The notes below the pieces were generated by a model, which saw nothing but the letters and a program-made list of their open reading frames with translations, was not told the DNA's origin and did no database searches. A stretch of DNA of 64,000 bases, from contig CABHOY010000032.1 in assembly GCA_902168105.1 (NCBI GenBank), forward strand, positions 38,195-102,194. Reading direction: 5' to 3'. Each line of letters starts with the position of its first letter. The stretch's first letter is position 1. Below, piece by piece: positions 9,065 through 17,484 of the stretch. The DNA is from an uncultured Flavihumibacter sp. Lineage in GTDB: Bacteria > Bacteroidota > Bacteroidia > Chitinophagales > Chitinophagaceae. The translations under genes and the position numbers were made by a program.

Positions 9065-9812
9065 CGATAACAAATTTTGAAATAGTGTGATGGTATAGAT
9101 GAATAATTCGAAAATGTTTGACAGGGATTGGTGGTATAAACGCAAGCGGAAAACTTAATTCCTGGTCTATTTCGTAGATCTTGACCTCACTATATTGGTC
9201 TTGTACCGGTATAATAAGTATTGCCTGATCGAAATGGGAGAAAGTTTGTGATGAGATGGCGAGACCTATGGATGGCTCGATTCTGAGCGGTTCATTGCGC
9301 CGAAGTGCTGTTACCTGTGCTTTAATTTCATTGGATGATTGGTCATAGGTGCAACGCAACGTTAGGGGGGCGTCAGATATATTCGAGATTGCAGCCATCT
9401 GTTTTCCCTGCTGTTTCTTTTTTTTAGTCAGGTCCTGATATTTGTTACGTAACGCAACCAAATCTTCTGTGCATAACGGATGCTTTTGCAAATTGTTTTT
9501 TTGTTGATGCAGTTCTGCCAGTTTTTCCCTTATCTGTTCCAGCACCTTTCCCTGGTCGCGATTTGCTGATACCAATCGGTCAAGGTGTGATCTGATATCG
9601 GGTAGTGTTTCTGTTTGCCTATTATATAAGTCCAGTGCCTGGCGATGGTTAGCCAATCTGTGGTCGAGTTCTTTCAGGTGAGCGGCATCGGGCCTGTTTG
9701 TGTATATTAATACTGGCCAGCAACAGTGCTGACAGGATTTTTGTTCAGGGTAACGGACCATATCCTGACAAACAGGACATACTACATTAATAATGAGATT
9801 AATGTGCTCCAT
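9051..9812 (-). CDS. Zinc-ribbon coiled-coil protein, system component
   Basis: 253 aa. An N-terminal zinc ribbon (C12, C15, C27, C30: CPVC...CQHC) is followed by a coiled coil from about 45 to 140 ('LAELHQQKNNLQKH'). The C-terminal 100 residues are beta-rich and may form a beta-sandwich ('LTLRCTYDQSSNEIKAQV', 'EVKIYEIDQELSFPLAFI'). No signal peptide. It starts at the stop codon of the upstream gene (TAATG, 1-nt overlap), and its stop lies inside the start region of the GTPase-like gene. Three consecutive gene products of the operon carry cysteine ribbons, which suggests a shared assembly. No named family is recognised. Confidence 0.7.
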   Translation of the reverse strand: MEHINLIINVVCPVCQDMVRYPEQKSCQHCCWPVLIYTNRPDAAHLKELDHRLANHRQALDLYNRQTETLPDIRSHLDRLVSANRDQGKVLEQIREKLAELHQQKNNLQKHPLCTEDLVALRNKYQDLTKKKKQQGKQMAAISNISDAPLTLRCTYDQSSNEIKAQVTALRRNEPLRIEPSIGLAISSQTFSHFDQAILIIPVQDQYSEVKIYEIDQELSFPLAFIPPIPVKHFRIIHLYHHTISKFVIDDEM

Positions 9813-10510
9813 TATCTGATAATTAATTTTTGAGCAGGAAAGCTGAGCTTACAATCATATTCGTCAACCGAGAGATGGCAGAAATATACCAGGTAGGCGC
9901 CGGCTTTCAAATCTTTTAATTTCGCGTTCCAATCACACGACCACTTGTTGTGAGCCACAGCAGTCCAGTCTTCTTTTCTGATAAAAAGGAAACAAATCGC
10001 TTTACCTGCCACGATAGCACCATGTTGTTTAGCGTCGTTTATTGCCAGAATGAGGTCGCTGGGGAAATTTACTTTTGACTGGCTGGTAGCGATTAACTTA
10101 ATGCCATCTATGCGTAGTTGTAAAACTTCACTTGGCGCATTTTTTGGAAAGTCCTTATATAGAGAGCTTTTTTGCCTTATCGCCATGTCGTTATCGTGTA
10201 GCTCAAGTTCAAGTAGCTGTATTGTCGCTTCCAGGTTTTCTTTTTCCTGTTGCTTTTCCGCCAGTTGCTTTTTAAGGAAGTCAATGTCTCTTGTCAATGC
10301 TGCTGCGGCCTCTGTAGCAGCAGTACAAGCCAAACCAGCTGCAGCAGTTTGGGACTTTGATTGCTCAATTGCTTTGTAGGTCTCTTCAATTTGAAAGGAG
10401 AGGGAAGTATTATGATTGGCAATGTACTCACTGGCAGCGCGAATACTTTCTAATGGAGAAGAATGTACTATGGTTGCACTTACCGGCGGCTGTATGGTGT
10501 TAGTTGTCAT
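9812..10510 (-). CDS. Coiled-coil protein with C-terminal beta domain, system component
   Basis: 232 aa. Residues about 45-120 form a Glu/Gln/Lys/Leu coiled coil ('FLKKQLAEKQQEKENLE'). About 125-232 is an alpha/beta domain ending in beta strands ('GAYLVYFCHLSVDEYDCKL'). It lacks a signal peptide and membrane helix. The start overlaps the end of the DUF4407-like gene by 11 nt and the stop overlaps the next start. The shape (coiled coil plus terminal beta domain) resembles the neighbouring 9051-9812 product without the zinc ribbon, so the two may be distant relatives. I recognise no family. Confidence 0.65.
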   Translation of the reverse strand: MTTNTIQPPVSATIVHSSPLESIRAASEYIANHNTSLSFQIEETYKAIEQSKSQTAAAGLACTAATEAAAALTRDIDFLKKQLAEKQQEKENLEATIQLLELELHDNDMAIRQKSSLYKDFPKNAPSEVLQLRIDGIKLIATSQSKVNFPSDLILAINDAKQHGAIVAGKAICFLFIRKEDWTAVAHNKWSCDWNAKLKDLKAGAYLVYFCHLSVDEYDCKLSFPAQKLIIR

Positions 10511-11735
10511 GACTATTATTGAACATATCGTTATAGTATTCGGGATCGCTGTTCGCTTTATTTATTTGTTCATCGTGCCAACCCGACATTGCAGTTTTTA
10601 TGATCTCTCGTTGGGAGCGCGCCAGGTTTCTGACAAGGGCTTTATTACTTTTATATTCTTCCATATTCAGTGAACGGCGTAATCTGTCTTCCGTGTTGTA
10701 TGAAGATTCTATTTGAATAATGCGATTCTCGTAGGCACCGGGCTTGGTCATCAGCTTAAGTATCATTGGTGCCATTTCAATAAATATAAAGAGCAAGGTG
10801 ACAAAGAGAATGGCATGTGACGCTGTCTGGTCCTGCTTGCTAATATTACCAAGCGCGACTTCCTGGTTGAGAATTGACGGCTGATAATTTTCCGTCAATT
10901 GTTTTCGTTGGAGGCTAATGTCTGTCGCCAATCTGTCAAGAGCAGCTTTGTGTTTTGCTTCGATGTAGCCATTGATCTTTTCCTGACGTCGCGCATCGAT
11001 GGCGTCGATTCTTATTCGTGTGGAACTTGTATCTGATTCTATCTTTTTTTTCTCTTCAAGTAAGATGCCGAGTAATTGTTCGTGTTTTTTTGCATTGGGG
11101 CCATATCCAGGTGTGCGGGACGTGGCTATTCCTCTGACTTCAAAGCGGGTGCTGTCCGTCCGTGCGGAAATTGCTGAATCTTTCTTCACTAGATCTTTTC
11201 TCAAAGTTTGGTAGTGAGCCAGCAATGGTTGCATTTCTTTGGTTTCCGGTAACTGATCTACTTCTTTTGCTCTGGCTCTCTCTAGTAGATCTATTTTCTG
11301 TGATTCCAGACTATCCAGATCTATCAGCAGTTGGTTTTGAGTTACGCGAAGGTCGTCATTTATTTCCTGGTCGAAGATGCGGTATTCAAGTGGTTTGGAA
11401 ATGATGATACCGATGAAGCCTGCGAGTATCAACCGTGGCCAGGCCAGTTTCAATTTCATCCAGAAAGTACCCCGGTTGGATACTGATACAATAAAAAAAC
11501 GGTCGAGGCAGAAGATGAATATTCCCCAGGCTACAGCCGGAAGGAATGCGGCATATCCGATCTTATCCTTTAGTAATAGCGTAAACGCATAAGATGAGGA
11601 CAAAAAGGCGAATAGGGCTGTCATACAGATCACTGTACCATAAGAAAAGAAACGGTTTTTTTCGGTTGGCAGTTCGTCCAGTACGTCGGTATTAGCGCCT
11701 CCTGCCCAGCAAAAGAAACGGTATATCGGATTCAT
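10500..11735 (-). CDS. DUF4407-like membrane protein
   Basis: 411 aa from the ATG at 11735, 4 nt after the upstream stop; the frame opens at a GTG at 11774, but the family-like start 'MNPIYRFFCWAGGANTDVL' fits DUF4407 proteins. Hydrophobic helices are visible near residues 33-58 ('VICMTALFAFLSSSYAF'), 63-85 ('FLPAVAWGIFIFCLDRFF'), 95-115 ('RLILAGFIGIIISKPLEY') and 315-338 ('AILFVTLLFIFIEMAPMIL'). A long soluble helical hairpin lies between helices 3 and 4. This is the only membrane protein of the operon, so it probably anchors the complex at the inner membrane. Function is unknown for the family. Confidence 0.8.
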   Translation of the reverse strand: MNPIYRFFCWAGGANTDVLDELPTEKNRFFSYGTVICMTALFAFLSSSYAFTLLLKDKIGYAAFLPAVAWGIFIFCLDRFFIVSVSNRGTFWMKLKLAWPRLILAGFIGIIISKPLEYRIFDQEINDDLRVTQNQLLIDLDSLESQKIDLLERARAKEVDQLPETKEMQPLLAHYQTLRKDLVKKDSAISARTDSTRFEVRGIATSRTPGYGPNAKKHEQLLGILLEEKKKIESDTSSTRIRIDAIDARRQEKINGYIEAKHKAALDRLATDISLQRKQLTENYQPSILNQEVALGNISKQDQTASHAILFVTLLFIFIEMAPMILKLMTKPGAYENRIIQIESSYNTEDRLRRSLNMEEYKSNKALVRNLARSQREIIKTAMSGWHDEQINKANSDPEYYNDMFNNSHDN

Positions 11736-11739
11736 CTTC

Positions 11740-12207
11740 TTAATCGCGTCGGGATGTTGGGGGGTGTTTTTCACGTCGTGTTTTTTCTTCTTGTATAAAT
11801 TTTTCTGTCTGTTCGTCTAGTATGCGTCGTTGCTGTTGGATCATTTTCTGTAATATGGATGCCTGATCATTCAGTATATCTTTCAACCGGACCTGCTCAA
11901 AGTCGATGTTTAGGCTGTTCGAGATATTTATCAGTTTGCAGTGTGTTTTGGGTAGCCTGGCTGCCAGTATGTTACGCAGCATGTCAAGATCTACGATCGG
12001 TACCGGAGGGTTGCGGGCGCCGGACCTGTTCAGGTATATTAATAGCGGAGAGGCAATAGCGATCCATTTTCTGCTCGTACGCGTCATGAGCCCCGGTATA
12101 TCAGGTATCTCCACCAATAAATTGCGGATCATCCGGTTCAGGTATTGTTTCCGGAAATAGCTCCTGAAAACGGTTTTTACGGGTTTGGGGTTTCTTCTTC
12201 TTTTCAT
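11740..12207 (-). CDS. Small basic helical protein, system component
   Basis: 155 aa, beginning with a strongly basic stretch ('MKRRRNPKPVKTVF') and ending with a charged coiled coil ('LQKMIQQQRRILDEQ'). The middle contains 'IAIASPLLIYLNRSG', a short hydrophobic segment that is not clearly membrane-spanning. It lies 3 nt after the 12211-13098 gene and 4 nt before the chosen start of the DUF4407-like gene. No family is recognised. The basic N-terminus could bind nucleic acid or phospholipid head groups, but nothing in the sequence decides this. Confidence 0.65.
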   Translation of the reverse strand: MKRRRNPKPVKTVFRSYFRKQYLNRMIRNLLVEIPDIPGLMTRTSRKWIAIASPLLIYLNRSGARNPPVPIVDLDMLRNILAARLPKTHCKLINISNSLNIDFEQVRLKDILNDQASILQKMIQQQRRILDEQTEKFIQEEKTRREKHPPTSRRD

Positions 12208-12210
12208 AGA

Positions 12211-13098
12211 TCAGAAAATCGTCATCTTATCCGCTTTTTCTACCAGCACCTTTATCTGGTTATCAAACTGGTCTAACTTTTCGCCTACCTGGTTAAAAAG
12301 CGTCTGCATATGACTATCTAGGTGATGGCGCTTGCCTAAGGCGCCGTAAATGGCCTGGTTTTGTTCGAAATGCTGTTGATATACCGATATGTTTTTGCCG
12401 TGCCGGTCGCGGATGTCTATCAGCTTTTCCTTAATTGCCGTGAGTTGCGTGTGTGCTTCAGTATATGATATTGTTGCATTATCAAGCTCCTGGTAATATT
12501 GCTTGCTTAATATTGACAATTCTGTGTTCTCTTCTTTAACTTCTTCGCTAATATCATGCAGGTTAGTGTCAATCAGATTCCTTTTGTTCTGTATTTCGGA
12601 CCAGAGTGTTTTTGTTTCCTGTAAGAAGTCATTTTCCAAACGCGAGAAAAAGGTGCCTAGCTCATTGAGCGATCTGTTTAGCTGGTTTATATCCCCCTGG
12701 TGCGTCTCTTGCCATGACATCAATTCCTGCTGAATAACTGCGGGGTCTTTCTCTGATAACAGACGCTCTAATTCCTGTATCTCGCTGCGTTGTTTCTCAA
12801 GAGTAGTGAGTTCCACGTGCCGGGTGCGTAACTCCTGAAGTTGTTCCATAATGGTATGGTGCTCTTCCTGCTCGCGATCCATTTGTGCAATCGTTTGTTG
12901 CAGCTGGACGACCAACACTTTCATCCGGCTGGTCTCTTCTTTCATTAACTGCAGCTTTCTCGAAGCGTTGAAGCGATCGCTGAAGCTGATCAGCGCCTGC
13001 ATGATAGAGCTGATGTCACTGGTTATTTGTGCCTGTGCCAGGGCATCGCCTGGTTCCAGGTTTTCGATGTAATCTATGATTGCACTGGGGTTGATCAT
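12211..13098 (-). CDS. Long coiled-coil protein, system component
   Basis: 295 aa, almost entirely predicted coiled coil from about residue 40 to 290 ('LVVQLQQTIAQMDREQEEH', 'LTTLEKQRSEIQELERLL'). No cysteine, signal peptide or membrane segment stands out. It is 8 nt downstream of the 13107-14093 gene and 3 nt upstream of the next, so it belongs to the same transcript. It is one of at least four coiled-coil proteins of the operon, which suggests a large filamentous or scaffolded assembly. Function is not recognisable from sequence. Confidence 0.7.
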   Translation of the reverse strand: MINPSAIIDYIENLEPGDALAQAQITSDISSIMQALISFSDRFNASRKLQLMKEETSRMKVLVVQLQQTIAQMDREQEEHHTIMEQLQELRTRHVELTTLEKQRSEIQELERLLSEKDPAVIQQELMSWQETHQGDINQLNRSLNELGTFFSRLENDFLQETKTLWSEIQNKRNLIDTNLHDISEEVKEENTELSILSKQYYQELDNATISYTEAHTQLTAIKEKLIDIRDRHGKNISVYQQHFEQNQAIYGALGKRHHLDSHMQTLFNQVGEKLDQFDNQIKVLVEKADKMTIF

Positions 13099-13106
13099 CG
13101 ATGTTA

Positions 13107-14093
13107 TTATAACAGATAAGACTTTTCACCTATTGCAGCCCAAACGTGCTGGTTGCCATCCTGGTAAATAAAAAGGTCAGTGTTGCTGAATGCCTGGTGG
13201 TCACAGGTAAGATCGACCGGATGATCGTTTATATACAAAGTCATTGCGCCTGTATAAAGGAGCGGGAGTTTTTTGAGACGTATATACTCCTCATAAGGAG
13301 CATCAGCCGCTACTAAAAACGGGTCCATGTCGCCAGGGTAGCTGTGTATCTTTATTTTTACGTTTGTTGCAGCCGCTGCATAGAACGATGCTCCATATTG
13401 TTGTAGTTGTGCCGCTCCCTGGAGTTTAGCCATCCGGCATGCAGGTTCGTAAGTTCCTGACAGCACTGAGCCCAGCAGCCCAAAGAAATAATGACTTTTC
13501 TGCAGATCGATAGACAGCTGCCTGGCTATCTCATTTTTAAAGGCCAGGATCTGATCGATCTCAATATCCGCCCATAATTGTTGATCGAATACTTCCATCA
13601 ATTTGTTGTAGCGCTTGTCACCGTTCGACTGCTCGCGAATTGCTTTAGCTATTGAAGCCCCGATAGCTGTTCCGGTTTGGTCGGGCTGTTCCAGGAATTG
13701 ATCAAACGCTTTGATGTCTTGATAATTATAATGGAAATAACGCTCGAAGAGAGGAACAAGCGGGACATCGCGACAGATGCTGTCTTTTTTTAAAGAATAC
13801 TTTCCTGCGGTAAATCTGATTGTAGCCGCGTGGCAGAAATCACCTTCAAGGTCGATAACCTGGACATCACCTTCGATATCCGGATGTCTGCTTTTAATAT
13901 AGGCGCCAATGGCTTCAAAAGGAGAGCAGAGATGACTGGGATTTATTTTCCGGGAAGCTGGTTCTCCAAATAGCAGTTTGCGTCGGCAGTCGGGGTCAAA
14001 ATAAGACTTGTAATCACATAATAGAATTACATTATCCTTTTCGGGAATTGTCATCTTACCTGGTTGATCGTAATTTACCTGAATCACTGCCAT
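13107..14093 (-). CDS. Unrecognised 328-aa protein, first gene of the GTPase-associated operon
   Basis: 328 aa from an ATG at 14093. It has no signal peptide, no membrane helix and little coiled coil, unlike its neighbours. The N-terminal part is beta-rich ('NVILLCDYKSYFDPDC'), the middle is helical, and the C-terminus is again beta-rich ('GAMTLYINDHPVDLTC', 'LFIYQDGNQHVWAAIG'). I do not recognise the family and see no catalytic motif I can defend. As the promoter-proximal gene of twelve it could be the regulator, sensor or effector of the system. Upstream is a gap of over 400 bases that should hold the operon promoter. Confidence 0.7.
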   Translation of the reverse strand: MAVIQVNYDQPGKMTIPEKDNVILLCDYKSYFDPDCRRKLLFGEPASRKINPSHLCSPFEAIGAYIKSRHPDIEGDVQVIDLEGDFCHAATIRFTAGKYSLKKDSICRDVPLVPLFERYFHYNYQDIKAFDQFLEQPDQTGTAIGASIAKAIREQSNGDKRYNKLMEVFDQQLWADIEIDQILAFKNEIARQLSIDLQKSHYFFGLLGSVLSGTYEPACRMAKLQGAAQLQQYGASFYAAAATNVKIKIHSYPGDMDPFLVAADAPYEEYIRLKKLPLLYTGAMTLYINDHPVDLTCDHQAFSNTDLFIYQDGNQHVWAAIGEKSYLL

Positions 14094-14515
14094 CAGTTAA
14101 TGTTTTAAACTCCAAAACAAAAAACGTCTTATAAAGCAATCAGCCGGAAAAGAACTTCTTGAACATACCTCTATCTACTTGTGCCGAAAATGCGCGAAGA
14201 CCTTTATAATTAACAGCATGTTTTATGGAAAAAAACACGCTTATTTCAATCACTATTTGCCGACTGGATAAAATAACCTATCTCTAAAACACATTGTCTG
14301 CGCTTTAAGAAAACAATCAAAAAGATCTGCATGGGATAGGCAAAGAAATGCTAATGACTAGCAAATGGGGTATGTGCAATATGCTTAAACGAGTAATGGT
14401 TGCGACAGTACATACGTTGAATGGTAAAGCCCGGATTTTTAAAATGATAATAAAGTGAGCAAATAATATTACCAGTTGCTATAGGTATAGTTTTTTTGTT
14501 GAAAATCAACTGATT
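14094..14515. other. Intergenic region between the twelve-gene operon and the esterase gene
   Basis: AT-rich, with no credible gene; a 75-codon minus-strand frame (14351-14578) overlaps the esterase terminator and looks fortuitous. The region next to 14093 should hold the operon promoter, but I could not find a convincing TTTG/TAnnTTTG pair. A short AAGAA-C-TTCTT palindrome lies near 14151-14161. Confidence 0.4.
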
Positions 14516-14557
14516 GAAAAAAAATATCCCCCACCCATGCAAAGCCGGGTGGGGGAT
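14516..14557 (-). terminator. Strong intrinsic terminator of the esterase gene
   Basis: Perfect 11-bp arms ATCCCCCACCC (14526-14536) and GGGTGGGGGAT (14547-14557) enclose a 10-nt loop. Read on the minus strand, the hairpin is followed by a run of eight T. It starts about 20 nt past the stop of the minus-strand esterase gene. Confidence 0.9.
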
Positions 14558-14577
14558 GATGCCATTATGTATTAACA

Positions 14578-15921
14578 CTATTGTACCCGTATCGACGACA
14601 CCTGGTCGTTGGCGTTCGGGCTGAGTGTAGTGAAGTTAGGCGTATCACTGGTCCTGGTCCAGGATGTGCCACTGAAGTTATCGTCAGCGTACATGATCAG
14701 GGTTCGCCCGGCAGGTACTTTAACAGAAGAAGCCCAATCGTTCGGCATGCCTCTTGCCGCCAGCTGCGCGATGGTGTAATTACCGACAGGCAAAACATGG
14801 CTGGCGGAACCTCCATAGTTAATGTCCTGGTAAAATGTAACGCCGCTGTTTACGGTGCCTGTCAGGTAAGGTTGCAGGATAGGCTGTAACAGGTTAGCCG
14901 CCTTGATATTACCGGCAACGCTGGGATGCAGGCCATCGGTGTAATCTGCACCCGTCATCCAGCCATCGGTATCAATATAATGCACTTTGGTATCGCCAGC
15001 TGCAATGCGGGCATTCACCGCCGCTACAGTGGGCGTTACCAGGTAACCGTTGAAGGTACGCATGACGAAGATCTCCACGGTAGAGAATCTCGCCCGGATG
15101 TTTGACAGGAAGGTAATATAACTGTCACGGAACTGGGCCTCAGGTACGTGGCCATTATCGTTTGTACCCAGGTTAATAACTATCACTTTTGGCGTATACC
15201 GGGTAAAATCCCAGGTTGGTGCAGCATTAAAAGATGGGTTCTGCAGCTTGAAATACTGTACGTCCATACCGGGGCCATTATCACCACTTACCAGCCGTAT
15301 ACCGGGGTAAGCGATCTGGGTGTGCTCTGTATGTAAGAGTTGTTCCGAACATACCCAGCCATAGCCCGATACGTTAGCCTGTTCGTCCGTGTAACCACAG
15401 GTAATAGAGTCGCCTATCCATTCAATGAGCGCTGCCAGTGCCGGAGGAGCGCTGGTGGTAGCACCGGCGTCCAGTATCAGCCCCTGGAATTTAAACTGAT
15501 AGTCATAATCCTTGCCTTGTGCCACGCTGAGCGTATGGGTACCATTGTTTAGTGGCGTAGGTGTAAGATTGATGGTGCCGGAAGCATTGTAATAACTTAC
15601 CCAGGGACCATCGTCAATCTTTGCATAATAATGGGTAGGATATCCTACTTTGATCTTCACCGTGGTACCGGTAAAGTTTACGCGGAAGTAGGCGCCGCCC
15701 CAGAAGCTGGCATATTCTGCCGGATTACTAAAGTCCCAGCGGCCGAAGTATTTGATATTGCCATCGGCCAGGTCGCCGGGTACAGCGGCGGCATTGGCTG
15801 TTAGCCTGGCTATTTTCAGATCATTGCTGCTGTTTGCCGTAGGTTCTGTGAATTGGGTCTTTACACAACCAAAATGGCATAAAGCCATTATAGCAAGGCT
15901 AAATAGTCTTAGCGTTTTCAT
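14578..15921 (-). CDS. Lipoprotein CE2-type SGNH esterase with C-terminal crystallin-like domain
   Basis: 447 aa. The signal peptide ends in a lipobox (Cys19), so a lipoprotein is expected. About 55-150 is a carbohydrate-esterase family 2 N-terminal jelly roll ('YFGRWDFSNP', 'SFWGGAYFRVNFTGT'). The SGNH hydrolase domain spans about 165-350: nucleophile S172 in WIGDSITCGY, block III GTND at 252-255, and D329/H332 in TDGLHPS. About 360-447 resembles a beta/gamma-crystallin domain ('GVTFYQDINYGGSA', 'DNFSGTSWTRTSD'). CE2 enzymes deacetylate plant polysaccharides such as xylan or glucomannan; the substrate here is inferred. It is monocistronic, with its own terminator. Confidence 0.85.
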   Translation of the reverse strand: MKTLRLFSLAIMALCHFGCVKTQFTEPTANSSNDLKIARLTANAAAVPGDLADGNIKYFGRWDFSNPAEYASFWGGAYFRVNFTGTTVKIKVGYPTHYYAKIDDGPWVSYYNASGTINLTPTPLNNGTHTLSVAQGKDYDYQFKFQGLILDAGATTSAPPALAALIEWIGDSITCGYTDEQANVSGYGWVCSEQLLHTEHTQIAYPGIRLVSGDNGPGMDVQYFKLQNPSFNAAPTWDFTRYTPKVIVINLGTNDNGHVPEAQFRDSYITFLSNIRARFSTVEIFVMRTFNGYLVTPTVAAVNARIAAGDTKVHYIDTDGWMTGADYTDGLHPSVAGNIKAANLLQPILQPYLTGTVNSGVTFYQDINYGGSASHVLPVGNYTIAQLAARGMPNDWASSVKVPAGRTLIMYADDNFSGTSWTRTSDTPNFTTLSPNANDQVSSIRVQ

Positions 15922-16150
15922 GGGAGGGTCCTGTTTTTAATGATAAAGGTGGTTTTTCAACGGGCATCAAATTACAATTTAGGGGTGCGCAATTCCCGTT
16001 GAGAAAAGGATAAATAGAACAGACCGGAACAGGTGCTACAATGGTTGCTTATGGCTAGGGATTTATGCAGGTCAATTCACGCGGAATACCGGTAAAGCTA
16101 ACCCGGTTAACCTGTGGTGTGCATTAGCAGGATGATACAGTAGTGAAATG

Positions 16151-16792
16151 TTATAACGATACCAATTCTCTCCGGATTGCTTCAAGGACCATTCCTACTC
16201 TGCTTTGTACATTCAGTTTCTCGAACAAGGATTCGCGGTACCCGTCCACTGTTCGTTCAGCCACCTTCATTTCAGCCGCTATTTTTTTATAGGTATGATC
16301 GCTGCAGGCTAACTGGAGGAATATTTTCTCCTTGTCCGTGAGTTGCAGGCTTTTTGCCAGATGCTCATGCGTGAGCAAACGGCGATAATTAATATTGAGG
16401 GAGTCGCCATTATAGATACCTTTCGCATATACCTGCTGTAATGCCTTTTCCAGCTCTTCCGGATGGATATCTTTCTGGAGGTAGGCATTGCAGCCTGCTT
16501 TGATCATCCTGATGATGGTCGTATCGTCATCCTTCATGGAAAGGGCGATCATCTTAATGAGCGGGTATTTTTTATTTATCTCTGACACCGTATCGATCCC
16601 ACCCATAACAGGCATATTTACGTCGATCAGGATTATTTCCGGCAAGACAGGGGCCACCGCCAGCTTATTCAGTAGTTCCTGCCCGTTCAATGCTTCCAGT
16701 GTTACTTCGAAATCGCTGAAAGTATTGATTAAAACGCTTAGCGATTTCAGGAAAAGCTGATGATCATCTGTTATACCTACTGCAATTTTCAT
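16151..16792 (-). CDS. NarL/LuxR-family response regulator
   Basis: 213 aa from the ATG at 16792; the frame extends to a TTG at 16804. The receiver domain carries the acidic pair DD (residues 9-10) and the phosphoacceptor D57 in 'ILIDVNMPVMGG'. A LuxR-type helix-turn-helix occupies about 140-205 ('LTDKEKIFLQLACSDHTYKK', then AERTVDGYRESL). It follows the kinase-like gene by 12 nt in the same operon. Such regulators bind short inverted repeats; the 16-bp palindrome at 19136-19151 is a possible but untested target. Confidence 0.92.
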   Translation of the reverse strand: MKIAVGITDDHQLFLKSLSVLINTFSDFEVTLEALNGQELLNKLAVAPVLPEIILIDVNMPVMGGIDTVSEINKKYPLIKMIALSMKDDDTTIIRMIKAGCNAYLQKDIHPEELEKALQQVYAKGIYNGDSLNINYRRLLTHEHLAKSLQLTDKEKIFLQLACSDHTYKKIAAEMKVAERTVDGYRESLFEKLNVQSRVGMVLEAIRRELVSL

Positions 16793-16804
16793 CGTATTGT
16801 ACAA

Positions 16805-17374
16805 TTAAAAGGGTAAAAGGATGTGAACACCATTGCCGCAATGATATGTCCCCTGTAACAGGCGTACACGCTTTAATATTTTCTCTGGTAGGGGTAAGGG
16901 GAGAGCAGCATCAGTGATCACTACTTTCACTGTTTCGGCGGCGATCCTGATGCTGATTCCCCATGTCATATAATTACGTATTAAGTCAATCAAAAAGCAG
17001 AATAACATTACTTGTTTCTCCGCTGGTAACGATAATTCATTTCTGACGCTTATCAGTTCTACCGGCACCGTACCTGATGCATTTATATCATTCACTTCCC
17101 GTTGCAGGTACTCGAGAGAATTAAACCTGAATATATCCTGCATTGGTTGGGATAATGTCCGTATCTCATATATTGCAGCACATAGGGACAACTGTGCGGT
17201 ATTTAACGTCTCCGATGCCAGGGATATATCATTTATGGTCGCTCCTAATAACATATTTACACTACCCAGGAGTTGAGCGACATTGTCATGCAGGGCAACT
17301 CCCAGCCGGGTATACAAGTACTGCTGTAGTTCTATCTGGGCCTGTAAAAGTTCGATTTTCAGTTCTTCATCCAT
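16805..17374 (-). CDS. Short cytoplasmic histidine-kinase-like protein with degraded ATPase domain
   Basis: 189 aa with no sensor domain, signal peptide or membrane helix. The HisKA_3-type H-box is clear: 'LGVALHDNVAQLLGSVNMLL', with H29. The ATPase part is short and poorly conserved: the N-box reads 'FCFLIDLIRNYMTWG' instead of the usual E..NN..KHA, and a DxGxG G1 box is missing ('VITDAALPLPLPEK'). It precedes the response regulator by 12 nt. It may be a phosphotransfer or dimerisation protein fed by another kinase rather than an autokinase. That role is inference; the relation to HisKA_3 is seen in the sequence. Confidence 0.75.
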   Translation of the reverse strand: MDEELKIELLQAQIELQQYLYTRLGVALHDNVAQLLGSVNMLLGATINDISLASETLNTAQLSLCAAIYEIRTLSQPMQDIFRFNSLEYLQREVNDINASGTVPVELISVRNELSLPAEKQVMLFCFLIDLIRNYMTWGISIRIAAETVKVVITDAALPLPLPEKILKRVRLLQGTYHCGNGVHILLPF

Positions 17375-17484
17375 AAAGTTACTTTAATTAAGTTGACTGG
17401 AAAATCATCACAGGCAGGAAAATAAACAATGGGATCAGTCAATAAGGTCATTGTATTAGATAATAGATCAATGTAATGAGAGGG

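Noticed and set aside
14351..14578. 75-codon minus-strand frame between operon and esterase
   Set aside because: It runs through the esterase terminator hairpin, has biased composition and no family likeness.
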